From Streptomyces sp. NBC_01314 (lineage in GTDB: Bacteria > Actinomycetota > Actinomycetes > Streptomycetales > Streptomycetaceae): 64,000 bases of DNA. Each line of letters starts with the position of its first letter. Within the stretch, counting starts at the first letter, position 1. The translations under genes were made by a program, and so were the position numbers. The notes beneath the pieces are model-generated. The model saw only the letters and a list, made by a program, of their open reading frames with translations, ran no database searches and was not told the DNA's origin. Shown one piece after another: positions 38,068 to 47,301 of the stretch. Location: positions 10,416,001 to 10,480,000 of the forward strand of contig NZ_CP108394.1 of assembly GCF_041435215.1 (NCBI RefSeq), in the 5' to 3' direction.

Positions 38068-38669
38068 CACCGCCTCCTTGATGCTTGTCCTGCCGACGGA
38101 CAACCCGGGGGCAGGACGTTCGCGAACCGGTCACGGAGGGGACCGCGGCCTTGGTGAGGGTCATCGGGGCGACGTCCGCACGGGCGGGGGCACCCCTTGA
38201 CGGCCAGGTCGGACCGGGCGACCGCCGGTCGTTCGTCGGCGGGGTTCGCCGTGCGGGTGAGCCTGACGGGGGCGAACAGCCGGGTTTTGAAAGTGCCACC
38301 TTCCATCTTTGTCGCCCGCCGGCCGATGTGCACGGCCGGCGCGGCGGCCGTCCTCCCGGGCAGCCTGGGCCCTTTCCGGTTCTTGAGTCCGGTGGCGACG
38401 GAACGGCTCGTACGGCGGGACGGGATCCAGCCGAGTGGTCCTGCTGCCGCACCGAGCCCCTCCGGTCTCCGGCCCGGCGGACCACCACGCGGCCGTGAGG
38501 ACACGGCGGCCGGGAGTGCGGCGATTCGGCACCCTGCGGGGCTGCCTTCCGCTTAGGCTCCCGAACGAGACCCGGTCGAGTGCCGGAAGTGGGCCGTTCG
38601 TTGCCTGGGTCTCTGTGCGGAACAGGACCGTGGGGCGACCGCGAGCCCGGCGCCGACGGGGAGTCGTGC
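38068..38669. other. 602-base non-coding spacer with two inverted repeats
   Basis: I find no convincing gene. GTCCTGCC (38087-38094) and GGCAGGAC (38110-38117) form a perfect 8-bp inverted repeat close to the Usp start. CGCCGGCC (38317-38324) and GGCCGGCG (38334-38341) form a second. A poor GGCAG, CCTG, GGCCC box is at 38359-38372. Promoters for the divergent Usp and channel genes must lie here. Confidence 0.5.
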
Positions 38670-39548
38670 ATGGAGTGGTTGGTCTCGCTGGCAGGTGCCG
38701 CCCTGGTCATGGCCGCCCTGCGCGACCTGTTCCATACGCTCTGGCACCCGACCCGCCATGCCGGTCTGAGCCGCCTCGTCATGGCGGCGCTGTGGAGACT
38801 GGCCCGGCATCTTCGTGTGCGCGGGCGGGTGGTCGGGCTCGTCGGGCCGCTCGCCATGGTGGCGGTGGTCGGTCTGTGGGCCGGCACGATCATCCTGGGC
38901 TGGGCCATCGTCTACTGGCCGCACATGCCGGAGTCGTTCACCGTCGCACCCGGTTCCAGGGCGGCGGAGCAGCCGCCGCTGCTCGACTCCGTCTACCTGT
39001 CACTCGTCATGGTCGCCACCCTCGGGCTGGGGGACATCTCGCCCGCCGAGGGCTGGCTTCGCCTGGTCTCACCGCTGGAAGCCCTGGTCGGCTTCGCCCT
39101 CCTGACAGCCTCGGTCTCCTGGGTGCTGGAGATCTACCCGGCGCTGACCCGCAGGAGAGTCCTGGCGATCCGACTGGCTCTTCTCCAACGCTCGGCCCCG
39201 ACCGACGAGCAGCTCGACTGCACGATGGGCGCCGTACTGCTGGAGACCCTGGCCACCGAGGTGGCCAGGGTCCGGATCGACTTCACGCAGTACGCCGAGG
39301 CCTACTACTTCCACGACGGTGAGGACCACTCGTCCCTGGCGGCCACGATCGGCTACGCCGCCGACCTCGCCCGGCGCGGACGAGCGGCCCGGCGGCCGGA
39401 GGTGCGCCTGACCGGCGACCTGCTCGCCGCCGCGCTGGCAGACCTGGCCGCCATCCTCGACGAGCGTTTCCTCCACACCGGCGGTACTCCGGCGCAAGTC
39501 TTCGCCGCGTACGCGGCCGACCACGGGCGCGGCCTGAGGCGGTCCTGA
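38670..39548 (+). CDS. Two-TM potassium-channel-like protein
   Basis: A 292-residue protein with N-terminal TM helices (about 1-20 and 50-75, LAMVVAVVGLWAGTIIL-like), a pore loop with the selectivity-filter sequence ATLGLGDISP and an inner helix (ALVGFALLTASVSWVL), followed by a soluble, mostly helical C-terminal domain of about 150 residues with no visible RCK nucleotide fold. The filter TLGLGD fits the TxGxGD potassium signature in altered form. ATG 38670 follows GGGGAG; 30 upstream residues in the open frame are outside the fold. Opening this channel would set membrane potential next to the ATPase operons. Confidence 0.8.
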   Translation: MEWLVSLAGAALVMAALRDLFHTLWHPTRHAGLSRLVMAALWRLARHLRVRGRVVGLVGPLAMVAVVGLWAGTIILGWAIVYWPHMPESFTVAPGSRAAEQPPLLDSVYLSLVMVATLGLGDISPAEGWLRLVSPLEALVGFALLTASVSWVLEIYPALTRRRVLAIRLALLQRSAPTDEQLDCTMGAVLLETLATEVARVRIDFTQYAEAYYFHDGEDHSSLAATIGYAADLARRGRAARRPEVRLTGDLLAAALADLAAILDERFLHTGGTPAQVFAAYAADHGRGLRRS

Positions 39549-39936
39549 CCACGGCGCCCCCGGCGGACGCCCTCGGAACGGACTGGCGCGGCCCGTCCCC
39601 AGGGCGAGGGGGTCCCGCTTCGTCCGAAGCCAGAGGGCCCGACTCGGTCCGCTGGAGGTGTGCGTGTCGTTCCGTCAGTCACCGGTGGCCAACCAATGTG
39701 GTGGCACCCTGAGAAGCGGAGCCCTGCCCTCCGGGGCGCCGGCCCCACACACGACGGGAGCGGTCGATGGCACAGAGCGGACGGGCCGGTCCGGGCAGTC
39801 CTGGTCGACGAACCGACCAGTGGCTCCACCTCGTCGAGAAGACGCTCCGGAACCATCTCCCACACGAGCCGAAGAAGCGCACGATGGAAGGGCGGATCGG
39901 AGCCGGGCACTCCTGGCCGACAGGTCCGCCGAGCCT
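39549..39936. other. 388-base leader upstream of the P-type ATPase
   Basis: The frame of the P-type ATPase stays open through this stretch from 39658, and GTG 39664 even has a good GGAGG 5 bases upstream. However, many codons here end in A (gga, cca, cga, gaa), unlike the genes around it, so I treat it as untranslated. GTCCC at 39613 is an isolated half-site. No other gene is seen. Confidence 0.45.
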
Positions 39937-42576
39937 GTGAACCAGCGCAGGGGCAGCCGGAGGCCCGATGCGGACATCGACGAACTCCGGAGCATGACGC
40001 CCGCGGAGGCGGGTCTGTCAGCGGAAGAGGCCGCACGGCGACTGGAGGTTCACGGGCCCAACGAGCTGCCGGAGGAGCCACGGACCCCGGTCTGGCGGCG
40101 GGTGCTGCAGCAGCTGCGCGACCCGCTGATCCTGGTACTGCTCGTGGCCGCCGCCCTGACGATCGCCACCGGCGATCTCTCCGATGCCGCCGTGATCCTG
40201 CTCGTGATCACCGTGAACACCGTGGTCGGCGTTGTGCAGGAGGTACGGGCGGAAGCGGCGGTCATGGCCCTGTCCGCCATGAGTGCCCCCGCTGCCAGAG
40301 TGGTCCGGGACGGCGAGGAACGGTCCGTCCCGGCTGCCGAGGTGGTGCCCGGTGATCTGGTCCTCCTGGCCGAGGGCGACATCGTTCCGGCCGACGGAGA
40401 GGTGCAGGCCGCCGCCCTGCTGCTGGCGGACGAGTCCTCGCTGACCGGCGAGTCCGTTCCGGTGGAGAAAGCCCCTGACGGTGACGCGGCGCGTGGCGCG
40501 GTATCGGCGGGCACGGTCATCGTCCGAGGCCACGGAGGAGTCCTGGTCACCGCGACCGGGGCCGACAGCGCGCTCGGCCGGATCGCCTCCCTCATGGGCG
40601 CCGCGCCCGGTCTGACGCCGCTGCAGCACCGGCTGGCGAGGTTCGGGCGGGTTCTCGCAGTTGTCATCATGGCGCTGTGCGCGCTGGTCCTGGCTCTCGG
40701 GCTGGTGCGCGGGCAGCCGGTGGAGCTGATGATCGTCGCGGCGATCAGCCTCGCCGTCGCAGCCGTCCCGGAGTCCCTCCCCGCCGTCGTGACACTCGCT
40801 CTCGCGCTGGGGGCGCGGAGGATGGCGGACCGGCATGCCATCGTCCGCAGACTGCCCGCGGTGGAGACCCTGGGCTCCGTGACCGTGATCGCCACGGACA
40901 AGACCGGCACCCTGACCGAGGGCCGGATGGCCGCCGAACGGCTGTGGACGCCCCACGGAGAAGCCACCGCCGTGGGTACGGGCTACCAACCCGAGGGCGC
41001 TGTCGTCCGCGACGGCGAGACGGTCACCCCGGGCGACGCGCCCGACCTGGCGGCGTTGCTGCGCGTCGCGCTGCTGTGCAACGACGCGGCGCTGGAGCCC
41101 CCGTCGGACAACTCCACGGAATGGCGCGCGCTGGGCGACCCCACGGAGGCCGCCCTGCTCGTGGCAGGGGCCCGGCTCGGGCTGGACCGGTCGGCGCTGG
41201 ACCGGGAGCTGCCGCGCGTGGAGGAGATCCCCTTCGACAGCGGCCGCAAGCGCATGACGACCGTGCACCGTCGGCCGAAGGGCGGACTGCTCGTCGCGTG
41301 CAAAGGAGCGCCGGAATCGTTGCTCCGGCCGGAGGTTCTGGCCGATGACCCGGAAACGGTCACCCGGGCGGCGACGCAGGCGGAGCAGCTGGCACGCACC
41401 GGCTACCGGGTACTCGCCGTCGCCTCGGCCGACCGTGAACCATCGGCGGAACCGCCGCGGACCTGGGAATCGGAGCTGTCCCTTCTCGGCCTCGTCGGCA
41501 TCCTCGACCCGCCCCGAAGCGCGTCGAAGACGACCATCGCCGCCTGCGAACGGGCCGGGATCGTCCCCGTACTCATCACCGGCGACCACCCGCTGACCGC
41601 ACGGGCCGTGGCCGAGCGCCTGGGCATCGCCTCCCGGGAGGAGGAGGTCACCACCGGCGAGCGGATCCGGGAAGGCACGGCGGGCGACCTGACGGGCGTA
41701 CGGGTCTACGCCCGGACCACTCCCGAGCAGAAACTGGACATCGTCCAGGCCTGGCGCGGTGCGGGCCACGTGGTGGCGATGACGGGGGACGGCGTCAACG
41801 ACGGCCCGGCGCTGCGCCGGGCCGACATCGGCGTCGCCATGGGGCGGCGCGGCACCGAGGTGGCACGCCAAGCGGCCGATCTCGTGCTCGCCGACGACAA
41901 TCCGGCGACGATCGTGTCGGCCGTCGAGGAAGGGCGCCGGGTCTACGCGAACGTGCGCCGGTTCCTGCTCTACGGGCTCGCCGGGGGCACCGCGGAGATC
42001 CTGGTCATGCTCCTGGGCCCCTTCCTGGGGATGCCGCTGCCGCTGCTCCCCGCGCAGATCCTCTGGATCAACCTGCTCACGCACGGCCTGCCCGGTGTCG
42101 CCCTCGGCGCGGAGCCCGTCGCCCCGGAAACGATGCGCCATCCGCCGCGGCCTCCCGAGGAGAGCGTGCTGGGCGCCGGGCTGTGGCCACGGATCCTGCT
42201 CATGGGCGCCTTCCTCGCCACCGTGACCCTCGCGGCCGGAATCTGGGCACGGGAGACCGGCCGCCCGTGGCAGTCCATGATGTTCCTCGTCCTCGGCGCG
42301 ACCCAGCTCGGCGTGGCCCTCGGCTCCCGGGCCCGTCCCGGCACTCTGGCCAACCCGTTCCTGCTGGTCGCCGTGGGTGCGGCGCTGGGCCTCCAGGCAG
42401 CCGGTGTCTATCTGCCTCCGTTGCAGGACCTGCTGGGTACGGAGCCACTGTCGGCCGGCGACTTCGCCGTCGCCTGTGTGCTGTCCGGCCTCGGCCATGT
42501 CGTCATGCGCCTGCAGGCGAGGCTGAGACCGGAACGGCCACCGCGCAGGGTCGCGGCACGAGCGCGGGGTCGTTGA
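39937..42576 (+). CDS. P-type cation ATPase, Ca2+/PMR-like (CtpF type)
   Basis: A 879-residue type II P-ATPase. It has a cation-ATPase N domain (AEEAARRLEVHGPNELPE), the actuator TGES, M4 VPESLPA, the phosphorylated Asp321 in DKTGTLT, the nucleotide-domain KGAPE, and the hinge TGDGVNDGPAL. M6 reads NLLTHGLPG, where Ca2+ pumps have NLVTDGLPA; the Asp ligand is replaced by His. The DosR regulon of M. tuberculosis includes the P-ATPase gene ctpF. The start is uncertain: GTG 39937 keeps the normal length and avoids an A-ending codon stretch; ATG 39994 is another option. Confidence 0.9.
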   Translation: MNQRRGSRRPDADIDELRSMTPAEAGLSAEEAARRLEVHGPNELPEEPRTPVWRRVLQQLRDPLILVLLVAAALTIATGDLSDAAVILLVITVNTVVGVVQEVRAEAAVMALSAMSAPAARVVRDGEERSVPAAEVVPGDLVLLAEGDIVPADGEVQAAALLLADESSLTGESVPVEKAPDGDAARGAVSAGTVIVRGHGGVLVTATGADSALGRIASLMGAAPGLTPLQHRLARFGRVLAVVIMALCALVLALGLVRGQPVELMIVAAISLAVAAVPESLPAVVTLALALGARRMADRHAIVRRLPAVETLGSVTVIATDKTGTLTEGRMAAERLWTPHGEATAVGTGYQPEGAVVRDGETVTPGDAPDLAALLRVALLCNDAALEPPSDNSTEWRALGDPTEAALLVAGARLGLDRSALDRELPRVEEIPFDSGRKRMTTVHRRPKGGLLVACKGAPESLLRPEVLADDPETVTRAATQAEQLARTGYRVLAVASADREPSAEPPRTWESELSLLGLVGILDPPRSASKTTIAACERAGIVPVLITGDHPLTARAVAERLGIASREEEVTTGERIREGTAGDLTGVRVYARTTPEQKLDIVQAWRGAGHVVAMTGDGVNDGPALRRADIGVAMGRRGTEVARQAADLVLADDNPATIVSAVEEGRRVYANVRRFLLYGLAGGTAEILVMLLGPFLGMPLPLLPAQILWINLLTHGLPGVALGAEPVAPETMRHPPRPPEESVLGAGLWPRILLMGAFLATVTLAAGIWARETGRPWQSMMFLVLGATQLGVALGSRARPGTLANPFLLVAVGAALGLQAAGVYLPPLQDLLGTEPLSAGDFAVACVLSGLGHVVMRLQARLRPERPPRRVAARARGR

Positions 42577-42695
42577 GGCCTCGGCATGCGTACGGGGAAC
42601 GAGGAATCCACACTGGCTGAAGAAGCACCAACCGGGGCGGGCCCGGCATCCCGGGCTCTCCTCGTCGTGGATCGTGAGGCTCGAAGGAGATGGTC

Positions 42696-43115
42696 ATGAC
42701 CACTGCACGGGAGATCATGCATGCAGGTTGCACCTGTGTCCTGGAGAGCGAGACGCTGGAGATTGCCGCACGCCGGATGAGCGAGCTGAACGTCGGAGCC
42801 CTCCCGATCTGCGGGGAGGACGACCGGCTCCACGGGATCATCACCGACCGCGACATCGTGGTGAAGTGTCTCGCCAAGGGCAAGGACCCGAAGACCATGA
42901 CGGCGGGCATGCTGGAGCAGGGCAAGCCGATCACGATCGACGCCGAGGCCGGCACGGACCAGGTCCTGCGGGCCATGGAGGAGCACAGGATCCGACGGCT
43001 GCCGGTCATCGAGAACCATCGTCTGGTGGGCATGATCAGTGAGGCCGACCTCGCGCGCCGCCTGCCCGAGGAGCAGGTGGGCCACTTCGTCGAGGCTGTC
43101 TGCGCGGCCGGCTGA
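42696..43115 (+). CDS. CBS-pair protein (Hrp1-like)
   Basis: A 139-residue protein made only of two CBS domains: REIMHAGCTCVLES, MSELNVGALPICGEDDRLHGIITDRDIV and EEHRIRRLPVIENHRLVGMISEADLA. The length and the DRDI ending of CBS1 match Hrp1 (Rv2626c) of the DosR regulon. ATG 42696 lies 7 bases after GAAGGAG; ATG 42690 is too close to it. It follows the P-ATPase by 119 bases with a GCCCGG/CCGGGC hairpin between, and converges on the TrkA gene with 11 bases between stops. Confidence 0.9.
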   Translation: MTTAREIMHAGCTCVLESETLEIAARRMSELNVGALPICGEDDRLHGIITDRDIVVKCLAKGKDPKTMTAGMLEQGKPITIDAEAGTDQVLRAMEEHRIRRLPVIENHRLVGMISEADLARRLPEEQVGHFVEAVCAAG

Positions 43116-43126
43116 CCCTTCAGCCG

Positions 43127-43783
43127 TCACTCGAAGGCGGCGTGGATCTCCTGTTGGGTGGCGGCGTGGGAGACGACGAGGAGTTCGTCGCCGGGCCGGA
43201 GCCGCATCTCGGGGGCGGGGACGGTGGGCTGGCCCTCGCGGATGACCGTCGCGATGACGCTGCCGGCGGGGAGGACGATCTCGGCGAGAGTGCGGCCCGC
43301 GGCGCGGGACCGCGGTGTGATGGCGGTTTCGATCACGTCGACGCCCGCTCTGCTCAGGCGCAGGAGCGCCACGGTGTCCGTGGCACCAGTGGCTTCCTCG
43401 ATGAGGGAGATGAGGGGAGTGGCGGCGGGGACCGCCGTGTCGACGCCCCAGTTCTGGTCGAACAGCCAGGTGTTCTCCGTGTCGTTGACGCGTGCCGCGA
43501 CGCGGGGGACGGTGAACTGCCGCTTGGCGAGGAGGCTGATGACGAGGTTGTCCTCGTCGTTTCCGGTGGCCACGATGACGAGGTCTGCGGTGAGCGCACC
43601 CGCGTGTTCGAGGAACGTGGGCTCGCAGGCGTCCCCGGCGACGAGGCGTACGGGAAGGCGGCCTTCGAGTTCGGCGATGCGGTCCTCGTCGATGTCGACG
43701 AGGGTGACGTCGTTGCGGGCGGCGGCGAGGACCTGGGCGATCTGGGTGCCCAGGCGCCCGGCGCCGGCGATGAGGGCCCTCAT
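43127..43783 (-). CDS. trkA: TrkA-type potassium-uptake regulatory protein
   Basis: A 218-residue protein with an RCK N domain (GAGRLGTQIAQVL, then the acidic VDIDEDR that binds NAD(H)) and a C-terminal TrkA-C domain (about 140-210, RLRPGDELLVVS). It would gate a K+ channel or transporter in response to nucleotide. The ATG overlaps the stop of the second TrkA gene by 4 bases, so the two are probably partners. No TrkH/KtrB membrane subunit is present; the nearby P-type ATPase or the channel at 38670 are possible targets by position. Confidence 0.9.
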   Translation of the reverse strand: MRALIAGAGRLGTQIAQVLAAARNDVTLVDIDEDRIAELEGRLPVRLVAGDACEPTFLEHAGALTADLVIVATGNDEDNLVISLLAKRQFTVPRVAARVNDTENTWLFDQNWGVDTAVPAATPLISLIEEATGATDTVALLRLSRAGVDVIETAITPRSRAAGRTLAEIVLPAGSVIATVIREGQPTVPAPEMRLRPGDELLVVSHAATQQEIHAAFE

Positions 43784-44439
43784 GTCCCCAGCTCCTTGTC
43801 CAGGAAGCCGCGCAGGCGGCTGAGTGCGGTGGCGGCGACGGCGAAGGTGACCAGGTCGCCTGGTTCGGCGGGTGTGCTGTGTGCGGGCACGAGCGAGCGC
43901 CCGGCGCGGGTGACCTCCACGACGCGGATCTCACCGTCGACGTCGAACTCGGTCAGCCGCCGCCCGGTGAGGTAGGCGGGGAGTTCCGACCGGACCAGCA
44001 GGGTTTCGCCGTTGCCGAAGGTGAGCTCCGGAGTGAGGTGGCGGTGCAGCAGCATCTGGTGGATCTGGTGCACCGTCCAGCGGACGCTGGCGATCGTGGG
44101 GATGCCGAGTTCGCGGTAGATGTCGGCACGGCGGGGGTCGTAGATACGGGCGAGGACGATCGGGACCCGGTAGGTCTCCTTGGCGGTCCGCGCGCTGACG
44201 ATGTTGCTGTTGTCGCCCGAGGTGACGGCGACGAACGCGTCCGCGTGCTCGATTCCGGCGGCCTCGAGGACGGCGCGGCTGTACCCGTTGCCTTCGTGGA
44301 ACCGGCCGGGAAAGCCGGCGGGCAACCGGCTGCGGGTCCTGGGCAGGCGGTCGATGAGCCGTACGTCGTGGCCCTCGGCGACGAGCTGGACGGCGAGCGT
44401 GGATCCCACCCGCCCGCAGCCCGCGATGATCACTCTCAT
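43780..44439 (-). CDS. trkA: TrkA-type potassium-uptake regulatory protein
   Basis: A 219-residue protein, second member of a TrkA pair. It has GCGRVGSTLAVQL, the acidic LIDRLP, a TSGDNSN segment in the dinucleotide fold and a TrkA-C domain with TPAEPGDLVTFAV. GAAGGGAG lies before ATG 44439; the longer frame adds 15 residues from the end of the P-ATPase gene. It overlaps that P-ATPase gene by 4 bases, so ATPase, TrkA and TrkA form one translationally coupled set. Confidence 0.9.
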   Translation of the reverse strand: MRVIIAGCGRVGSTLAVQLVAEGHDVRLIDRLPRTRSRLPAGFPGRFHEGNGYSRAVLEAAGIEHADAFVAVTSGDNSNIVSARTAKETYRVPIVLARIYDPRRADIYRELGIPTIASVRWTVHQIHQMLLHRHLTPELTFGNGETLLVRSELPAYLTGRRLTEFDVDGEIRVVEVTRAGRSLVPAHSTPAEPGDLVTFAVAATALSRLRGFLDKELGT

Positions 44440-47279
44440 CCCGCTTCTCCCTTCGCACTCGGCTGTCGGCGGCGGCGCAGCCACGCCTTGCGGATTTCCT
44501 CGGCGGCCAGCAGCGCTGCTCCGAGCCCCACGAGGACCGCCCAGTCGACGGCGTCCAGCGGCGCGGTGTTGAAGACCGCCTGCAACGGGGGCAGGTAACT
44601 GATGGCCGCCATCAGGGCGATACCGAAGCAGCCGGCGGCGAGCAGCAACGGGTTGGACAGCAGCCCGATCCGGAACACGCTCTCCCGGTCGGTGCGCACC
44701 GCCAGTGCGTTGAAGAACTGGCTGACAACGATGCCTGCCTGGACCATGGTGATCGCCTCCCGGTAGACGATGTCGTCCTCGGTGAAGTCGGAGTACGGGA
44801 TTCCGGATGCGTGGATGTGCCAGAAGAACACGGCGGTCACGCCGAGGGCCTGGATGCCGCCCAGGAACAGGACGCGACCCATCACGGCGGCGGAGAAGAG
44901 CCGTTCGCGCCGGGAGCGCGGTCGACGGTCCATCACATCGGGTTCCGGCGGCTCGGCGCCGAGCGCGAGAGCGGGCAGGACGTCGGAGCCGAGGTCGATC
45001 GCGAGGATCTGGACAGCGGTGATCGGCACCAGGGGAAACCCGGCGAAGGTCGCGGCCAGGATGGGCACCAGCTCGGCGATGTTGTGGCTGAAGAGGTAGA
45101 TGAGGAACTTGCGGATGTTCTGGTAGACGGACCGGCCGAGCCGCACGGCCGCGGTGATGGAGGCGAACGAGTCGTCCAGCAGCACCATGACCGCGGCTTC
45201 GCGGGCGACGTCGGTGCCGGAGGCGCCCATCGCGACGCCGATGTCCGCGTGCTTGAGGGCAGGCGCGTCGTTGGCGCCGTCACCGGTGACCGCGACGACC
45301 TCACCGCGCCGCCGCAGCGCGGTCACCACCCGCATCTTGTGCTCGGGGCTGACCCGGCACAGCAAAAGCTCGCCAGAGTCCGCGAGCAGGGTGTCGAGGC
45401 CGTCGTCGTCGAGCGCGTCCAGCCGGGTGCCGGTCACGACGGCGGGCGCGGGCTGCCGCACGATGCCGACGCGGCGGGCGACCGCCTCCGCGGTCAGGGG
45501 GTGATCCCCGGTGACCATGACGATGCGGATCCCGGCCCGCCGACAGGCGTCGACGGCGTCGCTGACTTCCGGCCGCGGCGGGTCGAGCATGCCGACCAGG
45601 CCCAGAAGCGTGAGTTTTGACTCGACCTCGTCCTGGGTGGGGCGGGAGTCGGCCCGCGGCCGCGATGCCGCCGCCAGCACGCGCAGCCCTTGGGAGGCCA
45701 GTCGGTCGTTGGCGTCGGTCACCGCCGCGCGAAGTGCGCCGGTCAGCGGCTGACGCTCACCTCTCCAGTCGATGGCGGTGCAGCGGGCGAGGAGCTCCTG
45801 AGGTGCGCCTTTCACGTAGGCGCGGTACCCGTCGGGTGTCCTGTGCACGGTGCTCATCAGCTTGCGGGACGAGTCGAAGGGATACTCCGTCACACGGGGC
45901 GCCGCGGCTTCCTCGGCGGCCAGATCCAGGCCGGCCTTCTCCGCGGCGACGAGCAACGCCCCCTCGGTGGTGTCGCCGAGCACCCGCCGGCCCTCGCGGT
46001 CCGAACGGGAGCGCCTCCCGGCGCCGACCCGGAGAGGGACCAGCCGGGCATTGGAGCACAGCCCCGCCGCCCGGAGCAGCTCGCGCACCGGCCCGGGATC
46101 GGCCACTTCGCCGACCGGCGCGTACCCCACCCCGGACACGGCATGGAGCTCTCCACCGGCCCACACGTGGACGACGGTCATCTCGGCCTGGGTGAGCGTC
46201 CCGGTCTTGTCCGTGCACACGACAGTGGTGGAGCCGAGTGCCTCCACCGCCAGCAACTGCTTGACCAGCGCGTGCCGACGGGCCATGCGCCGAACCCCGA
46301 TCGCAAGCGACACCGACAGCGTCGCCGGCAGTCCTTCGGGTACGAGGGCGACCATCACCCCGAGGGCGAACACGAAGGTCTCCACGAGCGGCTGCCCGGT
46401 GGGAAGGCGCACCGCGAACAGGGCCGCCCCGATCGCCAGCGCCGCCCCCGCCACCCGACGGGCCATCAAGGCGACCTGGCGCTGCAGCGGGGTCTTCTGC
46501 CGCGGCGCCGCCGCAGCGAGCCGGAAGACACGTCCGAACTCCGTCGCCACCCCGGTGGCGAACACCACGGCCTTCGCGGAGCCCGCAACGACGTCGGTAC
46601 CCATGAACACACAGTTGCGGGCATGAAGCACCGGCCCGCCCGCCACCGGTTCACCGGTCCGCCCCACGGCGTCGCTCTCCCCCGTCAGCGCCGCGTTGTT
46701 CACCGAGACCTCGTGCGCCTCGACCAGTCGGCAGTCCGCCGACACCGCGTCCCCCGCCTCCAGGACCACAACGTCCCCGGGCACCAGGTCACGCGCGGGC
46801 AGCTCCTGCCGCTCCCCGTCGCGCAGCACCCGGCAGGTGTGCGGCACCATCGCCTGCAGCGACTCCGCCGTCCGCTCGGCCGAGTACTCCTGCGCGAAGC
46901 CGATGGCGGCGTTCAGCACCACCACACCCGCGATCGCCACGGCCAGCTGCAGGGTGCCCACGTCACGGGGCTCCTGGAGCCCGTACGCCAGGAACGTGAT
47001 CGCCGACGCGACGAGCAGCATCACCGCGAAGAGGTCGGTGAACTGCCCGACGAGGTCTCGCCACCACCCCCCGCGTCCGGCGCGCGGCAGCTCGTTGGGC
47101 CCGAAACGGTCCCGCCGTGCCGCCACTTCCGCGAAGGGCAGTCCCCGTGGCGAGGTGCCCAGCGTGGCGAAGACGTCCCCGGCCGACACGGTCTGCACGG
47201 CGGGACCAGGACTGCCGCTGGCATCCGTCGGCGCGCGGTCCCCGTCACCGGGCGTCAGTACGGGAGTTCCGGTACCCAT
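44436..47279 (-). CDS. P-type ATPase, Na+/K+-ATPase-like (type IIC)
   Basis: A 947-residue type II P-ATPase. The N domain (PFAEVAARRDRFGPNELP), actuator LTGESD, M4 VPEGLPA, phosphorylated Asp357 in DKTGTLT, KGAPQE and TGDGANDAPAL are intact. M6 and the following loop (AIDLGSDVLPALALGAEPPEPDVM) closely resemble the Na+,K+-ATPase segment CIDLGTDMVPA-SLAYE-AESDIM, distinct from Ca2+ pumps. It may exchange Na+ or H+ for K+; ions cannot be fixed from sequence. ATG 47279 follows GAGGTGG; 22 bases separate it from the formate dehydrogenase stop, so it may be part of that transcript. Confidence 0.9.
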   Translation of the reverse strand: MGTGTPVLTPGDGDRAPTDASGSPGPAVQTVSAGDVFATLGTSPRGLPFAEVAARRDRFGPNELPRAGRGGWWRDLVGQFTDLFAVMLLVASAITFLAYGLQEPRDVGTLQLAVAIAGVVVLNAAIGFAQEYSAERTAESLQAMVPHTCRVLRDGERQELPARDLVPGDVVVLEAGDAVSADCRLVEAHEVSVNNAALTGESDAVGRTGEPVAGGPVLHARNCVFMGTDVVAGSAKAVVFATGVATEFGRVFRLAAAAPRQKTPLQRQVALMARRVAGAALAIGAALFAVRLPTGQPLVETFVFALGVMVALVPEGLPATLSVSLAIGVRRMARRHALVKQLLAVEALGSTTVVCTDKTGTLTQAEMTVVHVWAGGELHAVSGVGYAPVGEVADPGPVRELLRAAGLCSNARLVPLRVGAGRRSRSDREGRRVLGDTTEGALLVAAEKAGLDLAAEEAAAPRVTEYPFDSSRKLMSTVHRTPDGYRAYVKGAPQELLARCTAIDWRGERQPLTGALRAAVTDANDRLASQGLRVLAAASRPRADSRPTQDEVESKLTLLGLVGMLDPPRPEVSDAVDACRRAGIRIVMVTGDHPLTAEAVARRVGIVRQPAPAVVTGTRLDALDDDGLDTLLADSGELLLCRVSPEHKMRVVTALRRRGEVVAVTGDGANDAPALKHADIGVAMGASGTDVAREAAVMVLLDDSFASITAAVRLGRSVYQNIRKFLIYLFSHNIAELVPILAATFAGFPLVPITAVQILAIDLGSDVLPALALGAEPPEPDVMDRRPRSRRERLFSAAVMGRVLFLGGIQALGVTAVFFWHIHASGIPYSDFTEDDIVYREAITMVQAGIVVSQFFNALAVRTDRESVFRIGLLSNPLLLAAGCFGIALMAAISYLPPLQAVFNTAPLDAVDWAVLVGLGAALLAAEEIRKAWLRRRRQPSAKGEAG

Positions 47280-47301
47280 CGGCCACCTCGCCGGGACGCG
47301 G

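Noticed and set aside
38197..38556. A 119-codon plus-strand frame in the spacer before the channel gene
   Set aside because: Low-complexity Arg/Pro/Ser translation, no ribosome site, no family resemblance, and two inverted repeats lie in the same spacer.
36920..38908. A 662-codon minus-strand frame
   Set aside because: It runs antisense to subunit D and through the Usp gene in another frame; its Arg/Pro/Gly-rich translation has no recognisable fold.
39664..39936. A 91-codon N-terminal extension of the P-type ATPase starting at a GTG with a good GGAGG
   Set aside because: Codons here often end in A, unlike genuine genes in this window, and the extension has no known domain. Kept as an alternative start only.
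40018..42498. An 826-codon minus-strand frame opposite the P-type ATPase
   Set aside because: The opposite strand carries all P-ATPase motifs in order; this frame is a shadow.
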